Part shown: piece after piece, positions 1-9,117 of the stretch | Position numbering within the stretch: position 1 is the stretch's first letter | Layout: the number at the start of each line of letters is the position of its first letter | Source of the DNA: Candidatus Collierbacteria bacterium | GTDB lineage: Bacteria; Patescibacteriota; Microgenomatia; UBA1400; MFAQ01 | Reading direction: 5' to 3' | DNA: 48,974 nt | Assembly: GCA_903886255.1 (NCBI GenBank) | Contig: CAISLM010000092.1 | Location: forward strand, 1 to 48,974 | The notes under the pieces: generated by a model | Told to the model about the DNA's origin: nothing | Database searches by the model: none | The model's input: the letters and a program-made list of their open reading frames with translations, nothing else | Position numbers and translations under genes: made by a program

Positions 1-1218
1 GTAGAGGAAGGTTATCGAATATATTATCGATACGACAATGAAAACCGGTTTTGACAGTTTCCAAAAATAGTACATGCCGAGCCCTGAAATTATACTGAGT
101 GGTATCGTCATGAATAAGGCTCTAACTGTTGAAAATTCAGCCAACGTTAACGAAGCGGGAATCGGAGCGACCAGGAGAATTGCGATTAATAATTTGCTAT
201 TTTTATCTTTAATATTTTGGGCAATGAAAATTAATCCTCCAACGAGCCAAATAAATTCCAAAGGATTTAGCATGCCTCCTTCTGGAATGTGGCCGCGGAT
301 AGTGGTGATTTTTCCTTCATAAAAAAGAACTTCAGGCGAAAAGTTATAAGTATAACGGGAAATAACCAATTGAGTAGAAAGGAGAGTTTGGTTATGGAAC
401 AGAGAGAGGGTCAGAGGATTTCCGTTGTCGGTATTTTTTGTCTCCAGACTGACACCCGGTTTATAAGTAAAAATACTTAGGCTGGTAAGGCGATTGCCTG
501 CCGGTCCAAAGATAAATCCAAAGGCAAACCAAATCATAAAAACAATCGATAATCCAATATAAACCAGACCCAATTTTGTCTTAACTGTATTTAATAAATT
601 TTTCCAAAAATCTTTCCAATAAAAAATTATTATTAATAAATAATTGGCCGGGGTGAGGAACTTAGCTGCCTGATAACAGATCAGCGAGGCACAAGCGAAA
701 AGAATGGTCGGAAGAACAGATGACTTTCCTTTAATAAATCGTAGCAAATAATAAAGGCCGAATAATAGAAGGGTGCAAAATACGTTTACCTCCCATGCTC
801 CCCTAGAAAACATCACATGCCAAGGGGAAATTGCCAAGGCGAGAGCGCTAAATGAGGCAATTAAGTTGGCCCATTTCTCTTTTTCCAGTAATTCTTTGAC
901 AAATAAATAAACCCCAAAAATTGCCAGGGTACCAAATAGAACGCTAGGAAGACGGACGGCAAATTCGGTTAGTCCAAAGATTGCGATTGAGGGAACGGCA
1001 AGGTAAACGTATAACCCCGGTTTGTAATCACCAAAACTCTTAAAGATAATGGGGAGAAATTTACCGAATTCATCCCTGCCGGTTTTTAGAATTGAAAAGG
1101 CATTGTATCCAAGAGCCGCTTCGTCCCAAGTAAGACCATTAGGAAACACGGCAATATTATTGAACCTTAGATAAAAACCTAAAACTAAAGCGATAATTAA
1201 AATTACGTATTTCTTCAT
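1..1218 (-). CDS. GT39-like (ArnT/PMT-type) polytopic glycosyltransferase, partial (C-terminus runs off the window)
   Basis: Read by hand: ATG at 1218 (MKKYVILIIALVLGFYLRFNNIAVFPNGLTWDEAALGYNAFSILKTGRDEFGKFLPIIFKSFGDYKPGLYVYL...). The frame was checked codon by codon over positions 1-480 with no stop. Absent from the ORF track because it is open at the edge. Paralog of the next genes. Confidence 0.85.
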   Translation of the reverse strand, partial: MKKYVILIIALVLGFYLRFNNIAVFPNGLTWDEAALGYNAFSILKTGRDEFGKFLPIIFKSFGDYKPGLYVYLAVPSIAIFGLTEFAVRLPSVLFGTLAIFGVYLFVKELLEKEKWANLIASFSALALAISPWHVMFSRGAWEVNVFCTLLLFGLYYLLRFIKGKSSVLPTILFACASLICYQAAKFLTPANYLLIIIFYWKDFWKNLLNTVKTKLGLVYIGLSIVFMIWFAFGFIFGPAGNRLTSLSIFTYKPGVSLETKNTDNGNPLTLSLFHNQTLLSTQLVISRYTYNFSPEVLFYEGKITTIRGHIPEGGMLNPLEFIWLVGGLIFIAQNIKDKNSKLLIAILLVAPIPASLTLAEFSTVRALFMTIPLSIISGLGMYYFWKLSKPVFIVVSIIYSITFLY

Positions 1219-1230
1219 GGAATAGAATTT

Positions 1231-2949
1231 TTACGGTACTGACGTAATTATAAACGCAGGTGAACCGTCAAGAAAATTAATTGTTTCGATGACATGCGCG
1301 TTTACCGGGACATGATCCGGTGAGGTGACAAGCAAGCTCTTGGCGGTGGAAACGTCTCCCCCACTTTCAAGGGGTAGGGTAGCAACAGAGGTTTTGGGAA
1401 TCTGCCAATCATTTATAAAATAAACATTGTCAATTTTGTCCGTCCAGAACCAGTCGGATTTGGCGAAACGGATGTTATCTCCACCAGGCTGAATGTCTTG
1501 AGGAGGGAGCTTAGTAAAAAAGGCATAGAAGATATGAGGTTCTCCATATCGTTTTGTAATAAATATTTTTTGGTACTCCGAACCATAATCTTTGATGAAA
1601 TTCATAACCTGGGAATAACCATATTGCCAGGAGGAAGAGTATTTGACTTTATACTCGGTGTTGTAGTTATAAAAATAGGTGGCGAAGGAAAAGATTATCC
1701 AAACCGAAATGATAACAAAAATGATTTCCGAGAATTTCTTCGGTAATTTTTCCAATAGAAATGCAAATCCAAAAGAGGCAAAAATGATAAGGACAGGAAT
1801 CATGGGATTTGGCCTTAAGGCTTGAGGGGGATCGGAAGTGAGAGCCGCAGCTACCGGAGAAAGAAGAAGCCAGATTAATAAAAATTGATTGCTTTTATGA
1901 TTTTTTAGTTTGAAAAGTATGGAAACTAATCCCAAAATGGATAGGAGATAAACCGGTAAAGTAAGCAAATTTTTTCCGGCAATGGCGAACTGGTCTTGTG
2001 CTCCCCAAGTTTGATAGTAAAATGCGGGTGAAAAATAGCCTAAATAATTTTTGATGGCTGTGGAAACAAAATAGACCGGCCGATTATAAATTGCTTTGGC
2101 AATAATGGGAGGAAGATTACTTTGGGATCGGGCGGCTCCGATTTGAAAAACGATTGATGCGGAAAGAATCTTTAGCTTGTCATATCGGGCTGAACCTTCT
2201 CCGGAATAAACTTGGGAAACAACTAAGAATAGCGAAGAACAAAATATGATGAGAGCTAAAATGTTTTTGAGTTTGTTTGATTTTGGAAATACTAATTGCC
2301 AAATTCCCTTCCCTGATAAAACAATCGAGGTAATGACTAAGAATAAAGGTACAAAAACACGGGCAGTGTTGTATGCCTGCATGGAAAAACCAAGAAAAAT
2401 GAGGCCCGGTAATAAGGAAGATCTTTTATTGAGGAAGCGGAGGAAATAGTAGGCGCCAAAAATAATTAAAGTTAGAGCCAGATTCGCTTCGAGTGCAGGA
2501 CGGGAGATGAAAAAATGCCAAGGAGAAATGGAAAGTAAAAAAGCAGAAACTATTTCAAGAGGAAGCGAATATTTCCAAACTATTATTTTCTTTTCGGGAA
2601 ATAGTTCCTTAGTGAGTAGAAATATCCCGGGAATAGCCAGAACCCCAGAAAGAGCAGAGATGAAGCGAACCGAAAAAGCACTAAGACCAAAAAAATAAAC
2701 AGGGATAACAGTTAAATAGATATAGAGAGGAAGTTTATAGTCCCCAAAAGCTCTGAAGATCAAAGGAAAATGCCTTCCCCATTCGTCCATACCTGTTTTT
2801 AAAATTGAATAGGCGTTAAAGCCGTGACTGACTTCATCCCAGTTTAAAGATACCGGTAGAGCAGCCAAATTCCAAAACCGAAGAACACAACCTAAAATAA
2901 CGATAAGACTCAGGAAAATTGAAACTTTGTGTTTAATAATGAACTTCAT
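1231..2949 (-). CDS. GT39-like polytopic glycosyltransferase
   Basis: 572 aa, multi-TM; N-terminal LNWDEVSHGFNAYSILKTGMDEWGRHFPLIFRAFGDYKLPLYIYL motif; C-terminal INFLDGSPAFII. Confidence 0.85.
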   Translation of the reverse strand: MKFIIKHKVSIFLSLIVILGCVLRFWNLAALPVSLNWDEVSHGFNAYSILKTGMDEWGRHFPLIFRAFGDYKLPLYIYLTVIPVYFFGLSAFSVRFISALSGVLAIPGIFLLTKELFPEKKIIVWKYSLPLEIVSAFLLSISPWHFFISRPALEANLALTLIIFGAYYFLRFLNKRSSLLPGLIFLGFSMQAYNTARVFVPLFLVITSIVLSGKGIWQLVFPKSNKLKNILALIIFCSSLFLVVSQVYSGEGSARYDKLKILSASIVFQIGAARSQSNLPPIIAKAIYNRPVYFVSTAIKNYLGYFSPAFYYQTWGAQDQFAIAGKNLLTLPVYLLSILGLVSILFKLKNHKSNQFLLIWLLLSPVAAALTSDPPQALRPNPMIPVLIIFASFGFAFLLEKLPKKFSEIIFVIISVWIIFSFATYFYNYNTEYKVKYSSSWQYGYSQVMNFIKDYGSEYQKIFITKRYGEPHIFYAFFTKLPPQDIQPGGDNIRFAKSDWFWTDKIDNVYFINDWQIPKTSVATLPLESGGDVSTAKSLLVTSPDHVPVNAHVIETINFLDGSPAFIITSVP

Positions 2950-4633
2950 AATATAAAGGCTCGCCGGACGGCAATCTAATTATGTCACTAACTTGAGTGA
3001 CAGACTGTGTCCCGCTAGTATCGAATTCACCTTTGCTAAGGAAGTAGATCGCTCCCGGGAGAGTACCGGCCGGACCTTTTTTGTAATCAATGGGAGTGGC
3101 AATGTAGAGATTGGTGTCCCCAATTCTATTACCATCAAGATTTAATTTATCCAGTCCTTGGCTGTTATAAAGGGTGTTGGTTTTGACAAATTGCTGGAAT
3201 TTCTGGGGGTCGAATCCCATGTAAAAAGCATAGAAGATTAAGGGGTTGTCGTTTTTGGGAGAGATTATAACCGGCTGATCAGGATATTTTTTGACTTCTT
3301 GGATTAATTCCTTCATCCCAGCACTAAAAGATCTTTCCGAGGTATAAGGAAAATGAACCCAGTAGTCATGAAAATAAAAGGTCGATTCAATCAGCAAGGC
3401 TGCAAAAAATATATATAAAAGGATCTTTGATGATTGCTTTAGATAGGCTAACCCGGCGCTACAAATTATCATCATGGGAAGGATCATCATGAAGGAACGG
3501 CTGGCATGTTCCCCACCATCTCGGGTTACGGCAGAAGTGGAAATAGCTACCAACACCAGTAAACCCAAAAATAAGATCAAGCGATCGTGACGAAAGCGAA
3601 TGAGAAAATATATTCCCAACAAAAGAATGGGAAACAACGAGTGGTACAACATTCCCCAACCGCCAATCGATTGGCGAAGATTTGGATCGCCTGTGGTGAA
3701 TAAGAATTGAGTAGAGATAAGACTAAAGGAATTATTGGAGAGATTATTGGCATAAAAAAGTGGCTTATTGTGAAATAAATCAGTCAATATTGATGGTGAC
3801 GTTCCAACTACAAGAGTGGGTCCGGAATCCAGCTGTCTTTGATATTTAACTTCTGAAGCGGCCGTGGGATCGGTAAAGATAGAAATGTAATCAAATCTGG
3901 CCGTAGTTCCGCCGGCGGCAAACATGATGACCAAAGGAATGAACATTGCCAAAAAAGCAATTTTTATATTTAAATTTTTCCTAAACAATTCAAAAGCTCC
4001 GGGTAAAAGCAATAAAATGAAGGGGTAAAAAACGATGGCAACTTTCGCGGTGTTGTAGACCATTGGCGATAATCCCAAGAAAAGGCAGGAAAGATAAAGA
4101 AAAGAATTTTTTCTTTCTATTAAATATTCGGTAAAAAATAAAAATCCTAAGGTGACAAAAAAATAGAGAGTGGTTAAAGAAAATCCAATTCGAGAATAAG
4201 TTACATGCCAGGGAATTAGAGTTAATAAAATGGCAGAGATAAGCCCAATTCCCGGAAGCTTGAGATTAAAGATGTTTTTTGAAGCCAGCTTTTCTACCAA
4301 AAAATAAGTGGATAGGATGCCGAGCAGGCCAAAAATGGCTGAGGTCAGGCGGATTGACAAATCCAAAGGTACTCCGACGAGATGAGTAAGAGCAATAAAA
4401 TATATCGGTAAAGGCGGCTGGACATCACTGAAGGAGTGAAACTGAACCGGAAAACAGAAACCGGAATAATCGCAACCTGTTTTTAACAAAGAAAGAGCTT
4501 GATACCCCATATCTACCTCATCCGAATAGAGACTAATGGGATTTTGCAAAAGTCCATAGAACCTGATCACACCGGCAAGAATCAAAACAAGCAGTAATGG
4601 CCAATATTTTTTTAAAATGGATTTTATGCTCAT
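2933..4633 (-). CDS. GT39-like polytopic glycosyltransferase
   Basis: 566 aa, multi-TM; SLYSDEVDMGYQALSLLKTGCDYSGFCFPVQFHSFSDVQPPLPIYF; overlaps the next gene start by 17 nt. Confidence 0.82.
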   Translation of the reverse strand: MSIKSILKKYWPLLLVLILAGVIRFYGLLQNPISLYSDEVDMGYQALSLLKTGCDYSGFCFPVQFHSFSDVQPPLPIYFIALTHLVGVPLDLSIRLTSAIFGLLGILSTYFLVEKLASKNIFNLKLPGIGLISAILLTLIPWHVTYSRIGFSLTTLYFFVTLGFLFFTEYLIERKNSFLYLSCLFLGLSPMVYNTAKVAIVFYPFILLLLPGAFELFRKNLNIKIAFLAMFIPLVIMFAAGGTTARFDYISIFTDPTAASEVKYQRQLDSGPTLVVGTSPSILTDLFHNKPLFYANNLSNNSFSLISTQFLFTTGDPNLRQSIGGWGMLYHSLFPILLLGIYFLIRFRHDRLILFLGLLVLVAISTSAVTRDGGEHASRSFMMILPMMIICSAGLAYLKQSSKILLYIFFAALLIESTFYFHDYWVHFPYTSERSFSAGMKELIQEVKKYPDQPVIISPKNDNPLIFYAFYMGFDPQKFQQFVKTNTLYNSQGLDKLNLDGNRIGDTNLYIATPIDYKKGPAGTLPGAIYFLSKGEFDTSGTQSVTQVSDIIRLPSGEPLYYEVHY

Positions 4634-4655
4634 TGGTTAAATTATATGCGATTGG

Positions 4656-6245
4656 TTAGGGCTTTGTTTTTACAATTCGGAACGCCGGCGAACCATCCGG
4701 ATAATCAATTTCTTTGATTAAAATTAAATGATTATCTTTGATCTGCGGCAGAGAAATGGCCAGATCATCTCCGATTAGATACTGATCAACTTTCTTATCT
4801 TCGACCCAGTTGATGCCTCTGGTTGTGATGTTGCCAATTTTTTTGGTCGTGTTTCTACCCATGTATGAATAGTAGTCTTGATTGCTGACTTCGAAATTTT
4901 CGCGTTGATAGACGGCCGGATCGGGTTTCATAAATACCAACAATTGACTATATGGTTCGTTACGGGCATTGTCGACGATGATAGGAAGTTTTGGATCAAG
5001 CTCTTGTTTGATCACATCCGTGACCTGTTCCCAGCCATAGTTCCAGTAGGGAGCTCGATAGTATTCATTGAGAATGTACCCGGAACTATAAAGCTTAAGG
5101 ATTGAATAAAATAGAACCAGTGTAATTAGAATTGATTTTAATATTAGAGAAGAGATTCTTTCCAAAATGTCGGCAGTAGAAAGGGAACAAATTAGAATAA
5201 TAGGAATAACCAGCGGCAAGGCGCGGATAGTGGAGAAAGGATCGCGAGTCAAAGACGCCGGTATGGGAGAGATAATTAATAAAAGTAAAATAAAGCTTTT
5301 TAATTTTGAAGGAATCTTTCTATTGAAAAGTAAATATAGTCCATACAAATAGAGAGGCAGCTGCCAGAGATAGAAGACGGAAAGACCGGGATAGGAACTT
5401 CTCGGTCCGGAATCACCCAGCCAAAAAAGATAACGGGGAGAAAGGTAAGAAAGATACAATGATGGCCATTCCTTTATGCCCCAACTATTTTTGGGAGACA
5501 GAATACTTAAAGTGGAAGCTCTGGCCAAAAATCCTGGTGTATTAATGATTCTTATTGTAGGTATCGAAATGGCTAGTGCCAGAAAAAGACTGATTAAAGT
5601 GTATTTGAGATATGATCGCGAAGTAATAATTTTAAAATATTTTATAAACAGAAAAATAACCATTAAGGGAACCAAAATTCTCTCCGAGTGATAGGCGGGC
5701 AACGCTATGGCAAAGAATATGGCTGAGAATAAGAGAAACTTCGGTTTCTCCAGTGCGAATTGGAATAAATAATAAGCAAGAAGGAGAAAGAAAAGAGCAA
5801 CATTGCACTCAAAGTTTGTTCGTCCGAAAAGAACATGCCATGGCGAGATGGCTAAAAATATGGTCGATATTAGGGCAAATTTCTTTGACTTTGAAGATTT
5901 ATCTGTGAGCTTAAGAATCAAAAAGTACAAGAGCGGGAGACTTAAAATACTAAAGATAAATGACGGCAAGCGAATGCTAAAAGTATTTAGTCCAAAAATG
6001 GGGATGAGCGGAACAATGAGATAAATATAAACCGGGGTTTTATAATCATTAAAAGACCTGAAAGCTGCCGGGAAAGGCATGCCGAATTCATCTTTACCTG
6101 TTTTTAAAATTGAATAAGCACTGTATCCCTGCCCCGCTTCATCCAGATAAAGACCGGCCGGAGCTTTTCCGAATTTATAAAATCGAACGAAGAAACCAAG
6201 AGAAATGGCGATAATCAGTCCAATGATAAAGAAGTATTTTTTCAT
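4656..6245 (-). CDS. GT39-like polytopic glycosyltransferase
   Basis: 529 aa; LYLDEAGQGYSAYSILKTGKDEFGMPFPAAFRSFNDYKTPVYIYL; C-terminal IDYPDGSPAFRIVKTKP. Confidence 0.85.
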   Translation of the reverse strand: MKKYFFIIGLIIAISLGFFVRFYKFGKAPAGLYLDEAGQGYSAYSILKTGKDEFGMPFPAAFRSFNDYKTPVYIYLIVPLIPIFGLNTFSIRLPSFIFSILSLPLLYFLILKLTDKSSKSKKFALISTIFLAISPWHVLFGRTNFECNVALFFLLLAYYLFQFALEKPKFLLFSAIFFAIALPAYHSERILVPLMVIFLFIKYFKIITSRSYLKYTLISLFLALAISIPTIRIINTPGFLARASTLSILSPKNSWGIKEWPSLYLSYLSPRYLFWLGDSGPRSSYPGLSVFYLWQLPLYLYGLYLLFNRKIPSKLKSFILLLLIISPIPASLTRDPFSTIRALPLVIPIILICSLSTADILERISSLILKSILITLVLFYSILKLYSSGYILNEYYRAPYWNYGWEQVTDVIKQELDPKLPIIVDNARNEPYSQLLVFMKPDPAVYQRENFEVSNQDYYSYMGRNTTKKIGNITTRGINWVEDKKVDQYLIGDDLAISLPQIKDNHLILIKEIDYPDGSPAFRIVKTKP

Positions 6246-6823
6246 GATATAACTCGGCTAAGTTCAAGTATGACCTCAAGCAAAAGCAAGGAGGAAGCGG
6301 CAATTCCTAAATTCTTGTTCTTTTGCCAAATGTCCAACAATCCAAAATAAATCATAGGAAGGAAAAATGGCCAAAGTAAAAAATCGTATACCGGATGATT
6401 TAAAAATAATGAAAGTATCAAAAGTAGACCGGTGAGTATGAGAAGAAATATTTTTTTTCTTTTGTTTTTGAATTTAAAGAGGAACCAAAGAATGGGAATC
6501 AAGGCAAATAAAGGCAGCCTGGTATAGTTTTGACCATCAACTAATTCTCTTGGGTGTGAACCAAATAAATAATAGCCCGGGTCGATAAAATCAAAAAAAT
6601 TATTTAAATATTTATTGGTGATGATGACTGCTTTATTTTGAAAAAAGCGGGCAAGAGGAACATTTGGATATAAATAAGTGTTTCGCAGGATTAATTGCCT
6701 CCCCTGGTAATCAGGTTCTGAAATCATTTGCGGAACTAAACTAATTTTTCGATTGACAGAAAAATAATTTACCGGCCAAAGTAAAACAGACAATACAGCG
6801 AGTAATAAAATCAGCTTTTTCAT
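6242..6823 (-). CDS. Small membrane protein, partner of the downstream GT39-like gene (half-GT-C-like)
   Basis: 193 aa; N-terminal TM, extracytoplasmic loop, then several TMs; overlaps flanking GT39 genes by 4 nt at both ends; similar to the 205-aa protein (LARxxxNK...LNNxFxF...FxxHPxExxxGxNxT+xPxxAxIP). Confidence 0.7.
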   Translation of the reverse strand: MKKLILLLAVLSVLLWPVNYFSVNRKISLVPQMISEPDYQGRQLILRNTYLYPNVPLARFFQNKAVIITNKYLNNFFDFIDPGYYLFGSHPRELVDGQNYTRLPLFALIPILWFLFKFKNKRKKIFLLILTGLLLILSLFLNHPVYDFLLWPFFLPMIYFGLLDIWQKNKNLGIAASSLLLLEVILELSRVIS

Positions 6824-8487
6824 TTTTTGGGATTCGTTTTTAAAATACGTAAGGCAACTCCCCCACTGGGAAAATTAATTTCATCAACAATGGTCAAATT
6901 ATGCTCATGTATCTGAACAAGACCAATGGCTATGTTATCGGCGATGATATATTGCTCTGTGTGGTCTGTATCTATCCCCCACTGGAATCCCTTCACTGTA
7001 AATCGACCAATGTGTTTGGTGGTGTTTCTAGTCAAATTGGTATAGTACTCCGAAAGGGGTACTTCAAAATTATCATGTTGATAGGTGGCAGGGTCGTAAT
7101 TTAAAAAGAAAAGAATTTCGATATAGGAATCACCATGAGAGTTGTCGACAACAATGGGCAGATCAGGATCCAAATTTGGGACATCTTCTAAAGCTTGCTG
7201 CCAGCCATAGTTCCAGTATATTGATGTGTAATAGTCATTGTGATAAAAAATGGAGATAAACATTCTGGTGGTGGAATAAACTGCCAAGATGGTGAGGATA
7301 AGATATTTTTGTTTATTGAATAAAGGCCAAGTCATTTCCAAAATCTTGGTTAACCCGAAAGAGATAAGCAAGACCTGCGGAATAACAAGAGGAAGTGATC
7401 TGAGGGTGGAGTAAGGGTCTCGTGTAAGCGCTGCCGGGATAGGAGAAACCAAAAGAAGTGTAAAGACAAAATAGCGGAGATCTTTTTTATTCTTCTCTTT
7501 TAATAAAAAATATAAACCAGCCAAATAAAATGGAAATTGCCAAACAAAAAATGTGCCCAAATCAGGAAATGGCTTTCTAGGACCGGCATCTCCAAGGGAA
7601 AACAAATATCGGGGAGATAAATAAGAAGTATAAAGAGATAGAAACTCTTTAACAGAAAGTAGCTGACGATTATTTAAAATCCAACTCAGATTGCCTGCGT
7701 CGACTTTAATTCCCCAAGGTTCTTGAAGCGAGGGAACAAAAATATTCATAGTCGACGATCTCGCCTGGAACCCGGGAGTCGGTAAGATAAGTACAGTAGG
7801 TACGATTATGATTAAGCCTAATACGCAACTTAAAACAATGGGTAACATATGTGACTTAACGTTCGAAGCGATTGTTTTTCCAAAACGGAAGGTGAGCATC
7901 AGAAGTAAAACCGGAACGATAAGAATTTCGGCTCGATAGGCAATAAAAGAAATCGCAAATGATAGAGAAGAAAGAATATATAGCCATGGTTTTTTTAGGG
8001 CATGGTAAAAACATAGAGCGCCCAGAAGCAGAAAGAAAAGAGCAATATTGGTTTCATAGACAGTGCGGCTAAATTGGATGTGCCAAGGAGAAAGGCTCAG
8101 GAAAAGTGCCGCGATCAGTGCAAACGTTTCTGACGAGGATAGTTTTTTTGCTAAAAGATACAGAAGAAGAATAGTGAGGACTCCAAATATTGCTGATGGT
8201 AAACGGATCGAATATGAAGATAATCCTAAGAGAGCAATAAAAGGAACTGTGATATAGGTATAAATTGGGCTTTGAAAAGTGGAGAAGGATCTGAACATGA
8301 TGGGCATGAATTGACCATACTCATCCCTACCTGTCTTAAGAATTGAATAAGCGTTGTAACCTATTGAAGCCTCGTCTACGTAAACCCCAACTGGAGATTT
8401 ACCCAATTGATAGAACCTGAAAAATATACCAACGCCAATAGAAAAGATGAGAATGAAGATTGGTAAATATTTTCTAAAATTTTTCAT
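6820..8487 (-). CDS. GT39-like polytopic glycosyltransferase
   Basis: 555 aa; VYVDEASIGYNAYSILKTGRDEYGQFMPIMFRSFSTFQSPIYTYITVP; C-terminal INFPSGGVALRILKTNPKK. Confidence 0.85.
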   Translation of the reverse strand: MKNFRKYLPIFILIFSIGVGIFFRFYQLGKSPVGVYVDEASIGYNAYSILKTGRDEYGQFMPIMFRSFSTFQSPIYTYITVPFIALLGLSSYSIRLPSAIFGVLTILLLYLLAKKLSSSETFALIAALFLSLSPWHIQFSRTVYETNIALFFLLLGALCFYHALKKPWLYILSSLSFAISFIAYRAEILIVPVLLLMLTFRFGKTIASNVKSHMLPIVLSCVLGLIIIVPTVLILPTPGFQARSSTMNIFVPSLQEPWGIKVDAGNLSWILNNRQLLSVKEFLSLYTSYLSPRYLFSLGDAGPRKPFPDLGTFFVWQFPFYLAGLYFLLKEKNKKDLRYFVFTLLLVSPIPAALTRDPYSTLRSLPLVIPQVLLISFGLTKILEMTWPLFNKQKYLILTILAVYSTTRMFISIFYHNDYYTSIYWNYGWQQALEDVPNLDPDLPIVVDNSHGDSYIEILFFLNYDPATYQHDNFEVPLSEYYTNLTRNTTKHIGRFTVKGFQWGIDTDHTEQYIIADNIAIGLVQIHEHNLTIVDEINFPSGGVALRILKTNPKK

Positions 8488-9105
8488 TTATTTGGCAAAA
8501 ATTATTCGTAGGAACTCGATCGTGGAAATGGGGATAAAGACAGACGAAAAGAAATAGAAAATTACACTTGAAGTGTATATTTTCCTTAAGCCATGTAAAC
8601 AAATTGCGGAAACCGGAAAATAGAGAAGAATGTCAAATTTATCTTGACGATTTATAAAAGCAAGAGATAAAACAGCAACAATAAAAGTGCACAATATCCA
8701 CTTTCTTAGTTTGTTTTCCGAAAAAAAATATAGCCCCACAAGAAAAGGTATGATCGCCAGATATGGATACTTGGTTAAATTCAAGCCACCGATTATTTCT
8801 TGTGGGTGGAGTGAAAAGAAATAGTTATTCAAATCTAGAGATACAAAAACATTTGACTTGAATTTATCTAGAGGGATGGTGGTTTTGTTTTCATAAATTC
8901 TGGCTAAATTCCGGTTGGGAATTAGCGATATCTTCGTACTCTGGATATCTATAGCCAAAGGATCGGGTGTAAAAATTGTTTGAGTACCAACAAAAATCTG
9001 CGACCAGGCGTTATTATTAGCCAAGAAAAACGAAACCGGCCAAAAAATAAAAATTAGAATTGCGGAAACCCAGAATAAGAGTTTTTTCATATTGATCGCT
9101 TTCAA
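8488..9105 (-). CDS. Small membrane protein, paralog of 6242..6823, partner of the downstream GT39-like gene
   Basis: 205 aa; internal ATG at codon 6 (MKKLLFW) also possible; NRNLARIYENKTTIPLDKF...DLNNYFFSLHPQEIIGGLNLTKYPYLAIIPFLVGLYFF. Confidence 0.7.
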   Translation of the reverse strand: MKAINMKKLLFWVSAILIFIFWPVSFFLANNNAWSQIFVGTQTIFTPDPLAIDIQSTKISLIPNRNLARIYENKTTIPLDKFKSNVFVSLDLNNYFFSLHPQEIIGGLNLTKYPYLAIIPFLVGLYFFSENKLRKWILCTFIVAVLSLAFINRQDKFDILLYFPVSAICLHGLRKIYTSSVIFYFFSSVFIPISTIEFLRIIFAK

Positions 9106-9117
9106 TTATATTCCGGC

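Noticed and set aside
74-480. Plus-strand ORFs 74..322 and 289..480
   Set aside because: They lie antisense to the partial GT39-like CDS (minus, 1-1218), which I verified as open across this region and which the track omitted because it lacks a stop in the window.
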